Assembly: GCA_035627675.1 (NCBI GenBank)
Contig: DASPLH010000105.1
Coordinates: forward strand, 1-6,131
Length of the DNA stretch: 6,131 nucleotides
Direction: 5' to 3'
Source: DASPLH01 sp035627675
GTDB taxonomy: Bacteria > Acidobacteriota > Terriglobia > Terriglobales > Acidobacteriaceae
This document shows positions 1 to 5,994 of this stretch, in pieces. The notes beneath the pieces are model-generated. The model did not search any database and was not told the origin of the DNA. It saw only the letters and a program-made list of their open reading frames with translations. The translations under genes were made by a program, and so were the position numbers. Within the stretch, counting starts at the first letter, position 1; each line of letters begins with the position of its first letter.

Positions 1-843
1 GCCGTAGGCTCCGACCGGCAGGCCTCCGCCGATGACCTTGCCGAGGGTGGTGAGGTCGGGCTTGATCTTGTAGAGTTCCTGCGCGCCGCCGAAGCTGACG
101 CGGAAGCCGGTCATGACTTCGTCGCAGATGAAGACCGTGCCCTCGCGCCGGGTGATCTCCCGTACGAACTCGAGGTAGCCGGGATTCGGCGGCACACAAC
201 CCATGTTGCCCACAACAGGCTCGATGATGACGCACGCGATCTGTCCCTTGAACTTCGCGAAGACCTCTTCGAGCGCCTGCGGATCGTTGTAGCGCGTGGC
301 CACCGTGAACTGGACGAACTCTTCGGGGACGCCCGCCGAACCGGGGATGCCGAAGGTGGCGACGCCGGAACCGGCTTTCACCAGCAGCGCATCGCTGTGT
401 CCGTGATAGCAGCCCTCGAACTTCACGATGTACTTGCGGTTGGTGTAGGCGCGCGCCAGGCGAATGGCCGACATGGTGGCTTCGGTGCCGCTGCTTACGA
501 AGCGAAGCTTTTCCATCGAGGGGAACGCGTCGATGACGGCTTCGGCGAGATCGGCTTCGGCCGGAGTGCTGGCTCCGAAGCTCGTGCCCTTGCGTGCGGC
601 TTCTACGACGGAGTCGACGACCTCGGGAGCGCAATGGCCGAGCATGAGCGGTCCCCAGGAGAGCACGTAATCGATGTACGCGTTGCCGTCGGCGTCGTAC
701 ATGCGCGAGCCCTCGCCGCGAACGATCATGGGCGGCTCGCCGCCAACGGCGCGGAACGCGCGTACGGGCGAGTTAACGCCGCCCGGCATGAATCGCTCGG
801 CACGCTGCTGTAGTTCACGGGAAAGGTCGAGTTTACGAGCCAT
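1..843 (-). CDS. hemL: Glutamate-1-semialdehyde 2,1-aminomutase, N-terminal 281 residues (runs off left edge)
   Basis: This PLP-dependent cytoplasmic enzyme converts glutamate-1-semialdehyde into 5-aminolevulinate, the last step of the C5 route to tetrapyrroles (haem, cobalamin). Translating the minus strand from ATG 843-841 gives an unbroken reading of family motifs: GGVNSPVRAF near residue 22, SWGPLMLGH near residue 59, SSGTEATMSAIRLAR at 117-131 (many family members have NSGTEA), YHGHSD at 146-151, DEVMTGFR at 241-248 and TLGKVIGGGLPVGAYG at 266-281. Asp241 should contact the PLP pyridine nitrogen, and Lys269 should be the Schiff-base lysine. The family is usually about 430 residues, so roughly the last 150 lie outside the window; the truncation is the window edge, not a mutation. 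The start is supported by an AGGAG ribosome-binding site 5 nt upstream and by the normal N-terminal spacing to GGVNSPVR. It is transcribed away from the FRG gene. hemL is distinguished from other class III aminotransferases by the combined motifs. Confidence 0.96.
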   Translation of the reverse strand, partial: MARKLDLSRELQQRAERFMPGGVNSPVRAFRAVGGEPPMIVRGEGSRMYDADGNAYIDYVLSWGPLMLGHCAPEVVDSVVEAARKGTSFGASTPAEADLAEAVIDAFPSMEKLRFVSSGTEATMSAIRLARAYTNRKYIVKFEGCYHGHSDALLVKAGSGVATFGIPGSAGVPEEFVQFTVATRYNDPQALEEVFAKFKGQIACVIIEPVVGNMGCVPPNPGYLEFVREITRREGTVFICDEVMTGFRVSFGGAQELYKIKPDLTTLGKVIGGGLPVGAYG

Positions 844-848
844 GAGAT

Positions 849-855
849 CTCCTGA
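849..855 (-). promoter_or_regulatory. hemL ribosome-binding site
   Basis: On the minus strand TCAGGAG lies 5 nt before the ATG at 843-841. It is a close match to the anti-Shine-Dalgarno complement and fixes the hemL start. Confidence 0.75.
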
Positions 856-863
856 AGGTAATA

Positions 864-869
864 ACTATA
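864..869 (-). promoter_or_regulatory. Candidate -10 element for hemL
   Basis: The minus strand reads TATAGT here, five of six matches to TATAAT, in a short AT-rich patch inside GC-rich DNA. It would place the transcript start about 14 nt before the ribosome-binding site and start codon. No convincing -35 hexamer is present at 16-18 bp spacing, so this is a weak call. Confidence 0.35.
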
Positions 870-911
870 GCAACGGGCGAGAACTCGGGTTGTGAGGAGG
901 GTCACAACCAG

Positions 912-1002
912 CTGCTAAGTCGCTAAGCTGCTGAGCTGCTAGGCGAGGCGGCCTCGCTTCGCTCGGACGCTTGTGAGGTACTGAGGTACTGAAGCTGCTG
1001 AG
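912..1002 (-). repeat. Left arm of degenerate octamer repeat (CTCAGYAN on minus strand)
   Basis: Four contiguous octamers at 912-943 (CTGCTAAG, TCGCTAAG, CTGCTGAG, CTGCTAGG) are followed, after a 34-bp GC-rich interruption containing the small inverted repeat CGAGG-CGG-CCTCG (944-956), by three more units at 978-1002 (GTACTGAG, GTACTGAAG, CTGCTGAG). The unit is the reverse complement of the right-hand array. Positions 975-1002 are complementary to 1093-1120 at 26 of 28 positions. Confidence 0.8.
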
Positions 1003-1024
1003 GGGCTGCGCTCGCTCGGCTGCA

Positions 1025-1043
1025 CGCGGGCGGGACGCCCGCG
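1025..1043. repeat. GC-rich perfect palindrome (REP-like hairpin)
   Basis: CGCGGGCG, a GGA loop and CGCCCGCG form an 8-bp perfect stem at the junction of the two octamer arms, followed by CGCCACAC. It resembles a REP/BIME-type extragenic palindrome. It is not followed by a T-run and lies between divergent genes, so it is not placed like a terminator. Confidence 0.65.
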
Positions 1044-1052
1044 CCACACAAG

Positions 1053-1206
1053 CTCAGCAACTCAGCAACTCAGCAACTTAGCAACTCAGTACCTCAGCAG
1101 CTTCAGTAGCTCAGTAGCTCAGTACCTCAATACCTCAATACCTTCAGTACCTCAGTACCTTCAGCACCTCAGTGCCCACCGCCTCAGTACCGCAGCAGCT
1201 CAGCAG
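1053..1206 (+). repeat. Right arm: tandem array of about 19 octamers, consensus CTCAGYAN
   Basis: Contiguous units start with three exact CTCAGCAA copies (1053-1076), then CTTAGCAA, CTCAGTAC, CTCAGCAG, CTTCAGTAG, CTCAGTAG, CTCAGTAC, two CTCAATAC and further variants, ending with CTCAGCAG at 1199-1206. Three units carry an extra T (nonamers such as CTTCAGTAC). Neighbouring units are often identical, as expected from local duplication or slippage. The array ends 26 bp before the annotated FRG start, so it occupies the space where that gene's promoter would be expected. Confidence 0.88.
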
Positions 1207-1232
1207 CTCGATTTGCATCCAACCCACTCGGG

Positions 1233-2138
1233 ATGGGTACACGGCGCAAAAGGTTGGGGGGGAAAGCTGCTCGTTCTCGGCCCGTTGAGGTGCGAGTCAC
1301 GGACTGGCTCGGCTTGCAACGCGAGCTGTATGGCGAGACCTGGAACGAGAACATCCAGCGCTTCCGGTCGGATTTTGTTTACCGCGGGATGGGGGACGCG
1401 AGTTGGGACCTGCACACCAGTCTGTCGCGCTTGGGCGGCAACTTCCGCGAACTCGAGGGACACCTGCTGCGGAATTTCAAGAAGTACGCCGGGATGGCTT
1501 CAAAGCATCCCGAGTCCGAGTGGAATTGGCTGGCGCTGGCGCAGCACCACGGGTTGCCGACGCGGTTGCTGGACTGGACGTACTCGCCCTACACGGCGCT
1601 GCACTTTGCGACCGTAAACCTCGACCAGTACGACTGCGACGCGGTGATCTGGTGCGTGAACTTCGTCAAGGCGCACGCGCTGCTTCCGGCGGAGCTGAAG
1701 AGGATACTGCAGGCGGAACGCTCGAACGCATTCACGCCCGAGATGCTCGACCGGTGCGCGAAGACGCTTTACGAGCTGGAGAGGCTGGGCCGGGATTTCG
1801 TGGTGTTCTACGAGCCGCCGTCCATGGACGAGCGGATCGTCAACCAGTACGCGCTGTTCTCGATGATGTCGGACCCGGACACGCAGCTCGACGAATGGCT
1901 CTCGCGTCAGTCGCCCGAGCTGGTGCGCAGGGTGATCATCCCGAAGGAGTTGAAGTGGGAGGCGCGCGACAAGCTCGACCAGGCCAACATCACCGAGCGC
2001 GTGCTGTTCCCGGGGCTGGACGGGTTGAGCCAGTGGCTGCGCAGGCATTACACACCGCGCGACCAAGCCGAGCGCGGCGGGCGCGATTTGGACGAGCTCC
2101 GGTTGGACCCGGCGCGGCAACGGTTGCGCGGGGATTGA
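1233..2138 (+). CDS. FRG domain-containing protein, function unknown
   Basis: The 301-residue predicted cytoplasmic protein has no signal peptide or membrane segment. It matches the FRG domain (Pfam PF08867), which is named for an N-terminal F/Y-R-G motif: YRGMGDASWDLHTSL begins at residue 50 and the second hallmark, QHHGLPTRLLDW, is at 104-115, followed by YTALHFA. Later family-like pieces are YEPPSMDERIVNQYALFSMM (193 onward) and VLFPGLDGLSQWLRR (257 onward). Length is normal for stand-alone FRG proteins. To my knowledge the biochemical role is not settled; such genes are patchily distributed and often in accessory regions. The start is uncertain: ATG 1233 has no clear Shine-Dalgarno sequence, GTG 1290 is an in-frame alternative just before conserved sequence, and a G7 tract at 1256-1262 lies between them. 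The gene is bracketed by octamer repeats and diverges from hemL. Domain identity is firm; function is not assigned. Confidence 0.85.
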   Translation: MGTRRKRLGGKAARSRPVEVRVTDWLGLQRELYGETWNENIQRFRSDFVYRGMGDASWDLHTSLSRLGGNFRELEGHLLRNFKKYAGMASKHPESEWNWLALAQHHGLPTRLLDWTYSPYTALHFATVNLDQYDCDAVIWCVNFVKAHALLPAELKRILQAERSNAFTPEMLDRCAKTLYELERLGRDFVVFYEPPSMDERIVNQYALFSMMSDPDTQLDEWLSRQSPELVRRVIIPKELKWEARDKLDQANITERVLFPGLDGLSQWLRRHYTPRDQAERGGRDLDELRLDPARQRLRGD

Positions 2139-2142
2139 TTCG

Positions 2143-2165
2143 AGCTGCCGAGGCCTCGCGCAGCT
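2143..2165 (+). terminator. Candidate hairpin terminator after the FRG gene
   Basis: Four bases after the TGA stop, AGCTGC-CGA, a GGCC loop and TCG-C-GCAGCT can fold into a 9-bp stem with one bulged C. There is no following T-run (GGAGAAAG follows), so intrinsic termination is doubtful. It may simply protect the 3' end. Confidence 0.3.
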
Positions 2166-2200
2166 GGAGAAAGCGCCGCGCTCGGGCTGGCGAATTTGTT

Positions 2201-2225
2201 GGTGCTGGTAACCCAGGGCAGCACC
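2201..2225. repeat. Short inverted repeat, 7-bp stem
   Basis: GGTGCTG (2201-2207) and CAGCACC (2219-2225) are perfect inverted copies around an 11-nt loop that itself contains CCCAGGG. The right half is also the beginning of the octamer-repeat remnant, so it may be a by-product of that repeat. It lies between the FRG gene and mfd and has no T-run. Confidence 0.4.
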
Positions 2226-2250
2226 TCAGCACCTTCACCACCTCAGGCGC
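2219..2250 (+). repeat. Remnant of the octamer repeat family upstream of mfd
   Basis: CAGCAC, CTCAGCAC, CTTCACCAC and CTCAGGCGC follow one another head to tail in the same orientation as the 1053-1206 array, including a nonamer variant with the extra T. The FRG gene is therefore flanked on both sides by the same repeat family. Confidence 0.65.
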
Positions 2251-2258
2251 TTAGACTG

Positions 2259-2264
2259 TAGAAT
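2259..2264 (+). promoter_or_regulatory. Candidate mfd -10 element
   Basis: TAGAAT matches TATAAT at five of six positions. Transcription would begin near 2271, only about 6 nt before the mfd ATG, giving a very short leader or near-leaderless message, in keeping with the lack of a Shine-Dalgarno sequence. The -35 region would fall within the octamer remnant and matches poorly (TTCACC at 2234-2239 has 19-bp spacing). Confidence 0.35.
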
Positions 2265-2276
2265 CGAAGACTCCTT

Positions 2277-5200
2277 ATGGTTCTCCCTTTCGTCCGCGAG
2301 CTGATCGCGGACGTAGAGAAGACAGCTGCTTTTGCGCGTGCGGCCTCCCACCTGAAAGGCGGCGCGGGGCGGATTCGTCTGTCCGGCCTCACTCCGACGG
2401 CCAAGGCCCTGCACTTTGCCCTGCTGCACAGGGCGGCCCTGCGACCCACACTCCTGATCGTCAATGACAACCGGACTGCGGAAGAACTGCTGCCGGTTGT
2501 GCAGAGCTTCTGCGAGCTGACCGGCGCCGCCAGTCCAGACTCTGTGGTCTACCTGCCGGCCCGCGACGTTGCGCCTTTCGAAAACATGTCTCCGCACCCG
2601 GAGATACAAGAGGCAAGAGCGAAGGCGCTGTGGCGCATTGCTTCGGGCGGAGTCTCGATCTGCATTGCTCCGTTTGCCTCGACTGCAATCCGGCTGCGCG
2701 ATGCCGAGTTCTACGGAGGGCTGGCCAGGACGATCCGGCGCAACGACTGGGTTGACGTCGAGCAGCTGGTGCAGCGGTTGAACGTGGTTGGCTACACGAG
2801 CACCGACGTGGTCGAGTTGCAGGGAGAGTACGCGCAGCGCGGCGGCATTCTGGATGTGTTTCCGCCGGAGTCGGAACGCCCTGTGCGCATCGAGCTGTTT
2901 GGGGACGAAGTCGAGTCGATCCGGAAGTTCGACCCGGCGACGCAGCGCTCGGCGGCCGAGGTGGACGAAGTTGTCCTGCTGCCACTGACCGAGACACCCG
3001 TCACCGAGGAACTGCTGGGCGCGATCCATGCGCGGCTTTCGGGCCGAAGAGTTTCGGGTTCGCCGGAGGCGATGGAAGGCATCGCGCGGGAAACCGGAGC
3101 GACGGTGTTTCCGGGATGGGAGTTCTTTGCCCCGGTCGCCGGGGCGGAGAACACGATTTTCGATCTCATGCCCGGAGCATCGATACTGGTCGATGAACCG
3201 GAGCGCATCGCGCAGGACCTCGATACGTGGTGGCAGCGCATCGTTGACGCGCACGAGCGTAGCGGCATTGGGAACCTGATCCGTCCGGAGGAGCTCTACC
3301 TGGCTCCGGATGCCTGGCGAGAGCAGTTGCAAGCCATGCCGGGGGCGGATGTCGAGCAGCTGGCGATCGAGGGCGGCCCGGCGGAGCTGGTCGAATTCAC
3401 GTCGCGCCCGACGATGAAGTTCCACGGCTCGGTTCCGGCGTTGATGGAGGAAGTGCGCAAGCTCACGGCGGGGGGCCAGAGGGTCCTGCTGGCGGCCGGC
3501 TCGCAGGGCGAACTGGAACGGCTGGCCGACATCTTCAACGAGTACAGCGTGCCGTACCGGCTGGGGAGCCGCGCGGCGCGGGCGGGCGGGCCGACATACG
3601 CCGACGAGGCCGGATACTTCGCCGAAGACATGTCGGTGACGACCTTGGTGAGGGCATTCGTGCCCGACGGCGTGGTCATCCCGGAAGCGCAGTTGTCGGT
3701 CTTCGGTTCGCGCGACCTGTTCGACGAGAGCGATGTTGTGGCAGCGCGTCCGGCGAGGCAGAAGTCGAAGACGGCGGCGTTCCTTTCGGACTTCCGCGAC
3801 CTGGCGATCAACGACTATGTGGTGCACGTCGAGCACGGAATCGGGCAGTACCTCGGGCTGAAGGAAATCGCGCAGGCGGACGGCAGCAAGGCCGAATTCA
3901 TGGTCCTGGAGTACGCGGAGGGCGCGCGGTTGTACGTGCCGCTGACGCGGCTGGACCTCGTGCAAAAGTATCGGTCGGCCGAGGGCGGAAGGCCCGTGCT
4001 GAGCAGGCTGGGCACGCAGCAGTGGGCCAAGACCAAGGCTCGAGTGAAGAAGGCCATGAAAGACATGGCCGACGAACTGCTGAAGCTCTATGCCGCGCGA
4101 AAGACTGCGCAGGGTTTCCAGTACTCGGCGGACAGCGAGTTTGTTCGCGAGTTCGAGGATGCTTTCGAGCACAACGAGACGGACGACCAGGCGACGGCGA
4201 TCCAGGACATCAAGCGCGACATGGAGTCTCCGCAGCCGATGGACCGCCTGCTGTGCGGCGATGTGGGCTACGGCAAGACGGAAGTCGCGATGCGCGCGGC
4301 TTTCAAGGCCGTGAACGACGGCAAGCAGGTGGCCGTGCTCGCGCCGACGACGGTGCTGGCCTTCCAGCACTACGAGACGTTCAAGCGCAGGTTCGCGGCC
4401 TTCCCGATCACGATCGAGATGATCTCGCGCTTCCGCACGGCGAAGCAGCAGAAGGACATCGTGGAGCGGGTGGAGTCCGGGAAGATCGACATCCTGATCG
4501 GAACGCATCGCGTTCTGTCGCAGGACATCAGGTTCCCAGACCTTGGATTGGTAGTTATCGATGAAGAGCAGCGTTTCGGAGTGCGCCATAAGGAGCGCTT
4601 GAAGCAGTTGCGCAAAGAGGTGGATGTGCTGGCGATGTCGGCCACGCCGATCCCGCGCACGCTGCACATGTCGCTGGTGGGATTGCGCGACATGAGCGTG
4701 ATCGAGACTCCGCCGAAAGACCGCATGGCGATCCAGACGGTGGTCGCGAAGTGGGACGAGACGCTGATCCGCTCGGCGATCGAGCAGGAACTGGACCGCG
4801 GCGGGCAGGTGTACTTCGTGCACAACCGCGTGGAGTCGATCTACGAGATCGCGGACAAGATCCGGGAACTGGTTCCGCGGGCACGCGTGCTGGTGGGGCA
4901 CGGGCAGATGGGCGAGGGCGAGCTGGAGAAGATCATGCTGGCCTTCATGCGTCACGAAGCAGACATCCTGCTGGCGACAACGATCATCGAGAATGGGTTG
5001 GACATCCCGCTCTGCAACACGATGATCATCAATCGCGCCGACCGTCATGGGTTGAGCGAGTTGTACCAGCTGCGCGGGCGTGTTGGACGCAGCAACCGCC
5101 GGGCCTATGCGTACCTGCTGGTGCCGCCGGACCGCGAGCTGACGGACCTGGCGCGGCGGAGACTGGCGGCGCTGAAGGAGTTCAGCGACCTCGGCGCGGG

Positions 5201-5816
5201 ATTCAAGATCGCGGCGCTCGACCTGGAGCTGCGCGGCGCGGGCAACATGCTGGGCGGGGAGCAGAGCGGTCACATCGACGCCATCGGGTTCGAGATGTAC
5301 ACCACGATGCTCGAGCAAACCGTGCGCGAGATGAAGGGCGAGCGCGTGACCGAGGCCGCCGAGACGCAATTGAACCTGGGCTTGAACATTCGCATCCCGA
5401 ACGACTACATCCCGCAGGAAAATCATCGTTTGCGGATGTACAAGCGCGTGGCGGGCGTGGAGAACGAGGCGCAACTGAGCGACGTCACCGGCGAGTTGCG
5501 CGACCGCTACGGCGAGCCTCCGGCGGCGGTGCAGAACCTGTTGCAGTACGCGGCGCTGAAGCTGGTGTGCCAGCGCGTGGGAGTTTCGCAGATCGAACGG
5601 CGGCGCGACCTGGTCAGCATCCGGTTCACTGAAGCGGCGGATATCGATCCGGCAAAACTGGCGCAGTTCGTCGCCGGCAACAAGGGTGCACAGTTCACGC
5701 CGCAGGGCATGCTGAAGTTCGCGATGAAGGCCGCCCGGGCGGAGGAGATTCTGAACGGCCTGCGCGACCTGCTGACGCAGATTGCGGCGGAAGAGCTACC
5801 AGCTACCAGCGGCTAG
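2277..5816 (+). CDS. mfd: Transcription-repair coupling factor Mfd
   Basis: Mfd is an ATP-driven DNA translocase that pushes or removes RNA polymerase stalled at template-strand lesions and recruits UvrA for nucleotide excision repair. At 1179 residues it is complete (E. coli Mfd has 1148). The N-terminal third is the UvrB-like module, with YLPARDVAPFENMSPHPE at about 93-110 and GEYAQRGGILDVFPP at 183-197. The RNA polymerase-interacting domain starts near residue 512 (NDYVVHVEHGIGQYLGL). The superfamily 2 translocase motor has Walker A GDVGYGKT at 661-668, APTTVLA at 689-695, DEEQ at 762-765, SATPIPRTL at 788-796 and QLRGRVGRS at 931-939. The TRG motif GAGFKIAALDLELRGAGN begins at 973, and the C-terminal regulatory domain begins near 1030 (TQLNLGLNIRIPNDYIPQEN). 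No catalytic residue is missing. ATG 2277 gives the usual family N-terminus (MVLPFVRELI) but lacks a Shine-Dalgarno sequence. The final LPATSG and the stop codon are encoded by heptamer repeat DNA. Confidence 0.98.
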   Translation: MVLPFVRELIADVEKTAAFARAASHLKGGAGRIRLSGLTPTAKALHFALLHRAALRPTLLIVNDNRTAEELLPVVQSFCELTGAASPDSVVYLPARDVAPFENMSPHPEIQEARAKALWRIASGGVSICIAPFASTAIRLRDAEFYGGLARTIRRNDWVDVEQLVQRLNVVGYTSTDVVELQGEYAQRGGILDVFPPESERPVRIELFGDEVESIRKFDPATQRSAAEVDEVVLLPLTETPVTEELLGAIHARLSGRRVSGSPEAMEGIARETGATVFPGWEFFAPVAGAENTIFDLMPGASILVDEPERIAQDLDTWWQRIVDAHERSGIGNLIRPEELYLAPDAWREQLQAMPGADVEQLAIEGGPAELVEFTSRPTMKFHGSVPALMEEVRKLTAGGQRVLLAAGSQGELERLADIFNEYSVPYRLGSRAARAGGPTYADEAGYFAEDMSVTTLVRAFVPDGVVIPEAQLSVFGSRDLFDESDVVAARPARQKSKTAAFLSDFRDLAINDYVVHVEHGIGQYLGLKEIAQADGSKAEFMVLEYAEGARLYVPLTRLDLVQKYRSAEGGRPVLSRLGTQQWAKTKARVKKAMKDMADELLKLYAARKTAQGFQYSADSEFVREFEDAFEHNETDDQATAIQDIKRDMESPQPMDRLLCGDVGYGKTEVAMRAAFKAVNDGKQVAVLAPTTVLAFQHYETFKRRFAAFPITIEMISRFRTAKQQKDIVERVESGKIDILIGTHRVLSQDIRFPDLGLVVIDEEQRFGVRHKERLKQLRKEVDVLAMSATPIPRTLHMSLVGLRDMSVIETPPKDRMAIQTVVAKWDETLIRSAIEQELDRGGQVYFVHNRVESIYEIADKIRELVPRARVLVGHGQMGEGELEKIMLAFMRHEADILLATTIIENGLDIPLCNTMIINRADRHGLSELYQLRGRVGRSNRRAYAYLLVPPDRELTDLARRRLAALKEFSDLGAGFKIAALDLELRGAGNMLGGEQSGHIDAIGFEMYTTMLEQTVREMKGERVTEAAETQLNLGLNIRIPNDYIPQENHRLRMYKRVAGVENEAQLSDVTGELRDRYGEPPAAVQNLLQYAALKLVCQRVGVSQIERRRDLVSIRFTEAADIDPAKLAQFVAGNKGAQFTPQGMLKFAMKAARAEEILNGLRDLLTQIAAEELPATSG

Positions 5817-5827
5817 CTGCCAGCCAG
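5794..5827 (+). repeat. Heptamer repeat cluster 1, overlapping the mfd 3' end
   Basis: Head-to-tail units AGCTACC, AGCTACC, AGCGGCT, AGCTGCC and a partial AGCCAG run across the mfd stop codon (TAG at 5814-5816). Positions 5794-5824 are complementary to 5945-5975 at 25 of 31 positions. Confidence 0.75.
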
Positions 5828-5886
5828 AGGTGGAAATCGAGGAGATGCGCAGTCGCAAGTCGCGCGAGCTGACGATTGCAGGGTGT

Positions 5887-5910
5887 CAGCTTCCAGCTGC
5901 TAGCATCCAG
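5887..5910 (+). repeat. Heptamer repeat cluster 2
   Basis: CAGCTTC, CAGCTGC, TAGCATC and CAG follow in heptamer register. Positions 5893-5910 are complementary to 5960-5977 at 15 of 18 positions, so cluster 2 can pair with cluster 3 as an alternative to cluster 1. Confidence 0.65.
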
Positions 5911-5944
5911 AGTCGCAGAAGGACATTCTTTGTGTTGTTATTAA

Positions 5945-5977
5945 GCCGGCAGCTTGTAGCTGGATGCTGGTAGCTAG
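5945..5977 (-). repeat. Heptamer repeat cluster 3, inverted orientation
   Basis: GGCAGCT, TGTAGCT, GGATGCT, GGTAGCT and AG form the reverse-oriented copy of the heptamer family and close the element that starts at 5794. The open frame across these clusters (about 5782-5973) reads QLPAASCQ-like peptides, a pattern that arises from the repeat itself and is not a credible gene. Confidence 0.7.
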
Positions 5978-5983
5978 TGAATC

Positions 5984-5988
5984 GAGGT
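5984..5988 (+). promoter_or_regulatory. Ribosome-binding site of the last gene
   Basis: GAGGT lies 6 nt before ATG 5995. An in-frame TGA at 5989-5991 immediately precedes that ATG, so translation in this frame cannot start further upstream. Confidence 0.65.
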
Positions 5989-5994
5989 TGATCG

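Larger units (their letters stand above)
844..1232. other. Gene-free divergent intergenic region filled with repeats
   Basis: These 389 bp separate the divergent hemL and FRG genes. Apart from the hemL leader (844-870) and a 22-bp stretch before the FRG start, nearly everything is repeat: octamers in TRCTGAG orientation at 912-943 and 978-1002, GC-rich segments at 944-974 and 1003-1052 that both contain TCGCTCGG, a perfect 8-bp palindrome, and a long array of octamers in the opposite orientation to 1206. Short open frames here have no recognisable domain and change register with every 8- or 9-base unit, so I see no gene. Confidence 0.85.

Noticed and set aside
397..813. A 138-codon plus-strand open frame over the hemL N-terminus
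   Set aside because: The minus strand reads as hemL without interruption; the plus-strand translation is unlike any family and is antisense to it.
1053..1206. CRISPR array
   Set aside because: The repeat unit is only 8 bp, units are contiguous and there are no unique spacers.
1500..2120. A 206-codon minus-strand open frame opposite the FRG gene
   Set aside because: The plus strand carries clear FRG motifs in the same stretch; the antisense product has no family features.
2271..2276. A perfect AAGGAG Shine-Dalgarno sequence on the minus strand just before mfd
   Set aside because: No ATG, GTG or TTG start follows at proper spacing with a plausible gene on that strand.
2235..5474. A 1079-codon open frame on the minus strand opposite mfd
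   Set aside because: It lies wholly antisense to a clear mfd gene, has no recognisable domain, is rich in Arg, Leu, His and Gln as expected for the complement of a GC-rich gene, and extends into the octamer remnant. It is a codon-bias shadow.
5917..5942. A small hairpin (AGAA/TTCT) followed by a T-rich stretch, as an mfd terminator
   Set aside because: The stem is only 4 bp of weak pairs and the T-rich segment is interrupted by G residues; not enough for an intrinsic terminator.
5782..5973. A 63-codon open frame after mfd with QLPAAS-type repeats
   Set aside because: The peptide repeats are a direct translation of the heptamer DNA repeat, and it overlaps the mfd end; similar repeat-derived frames are spurious.
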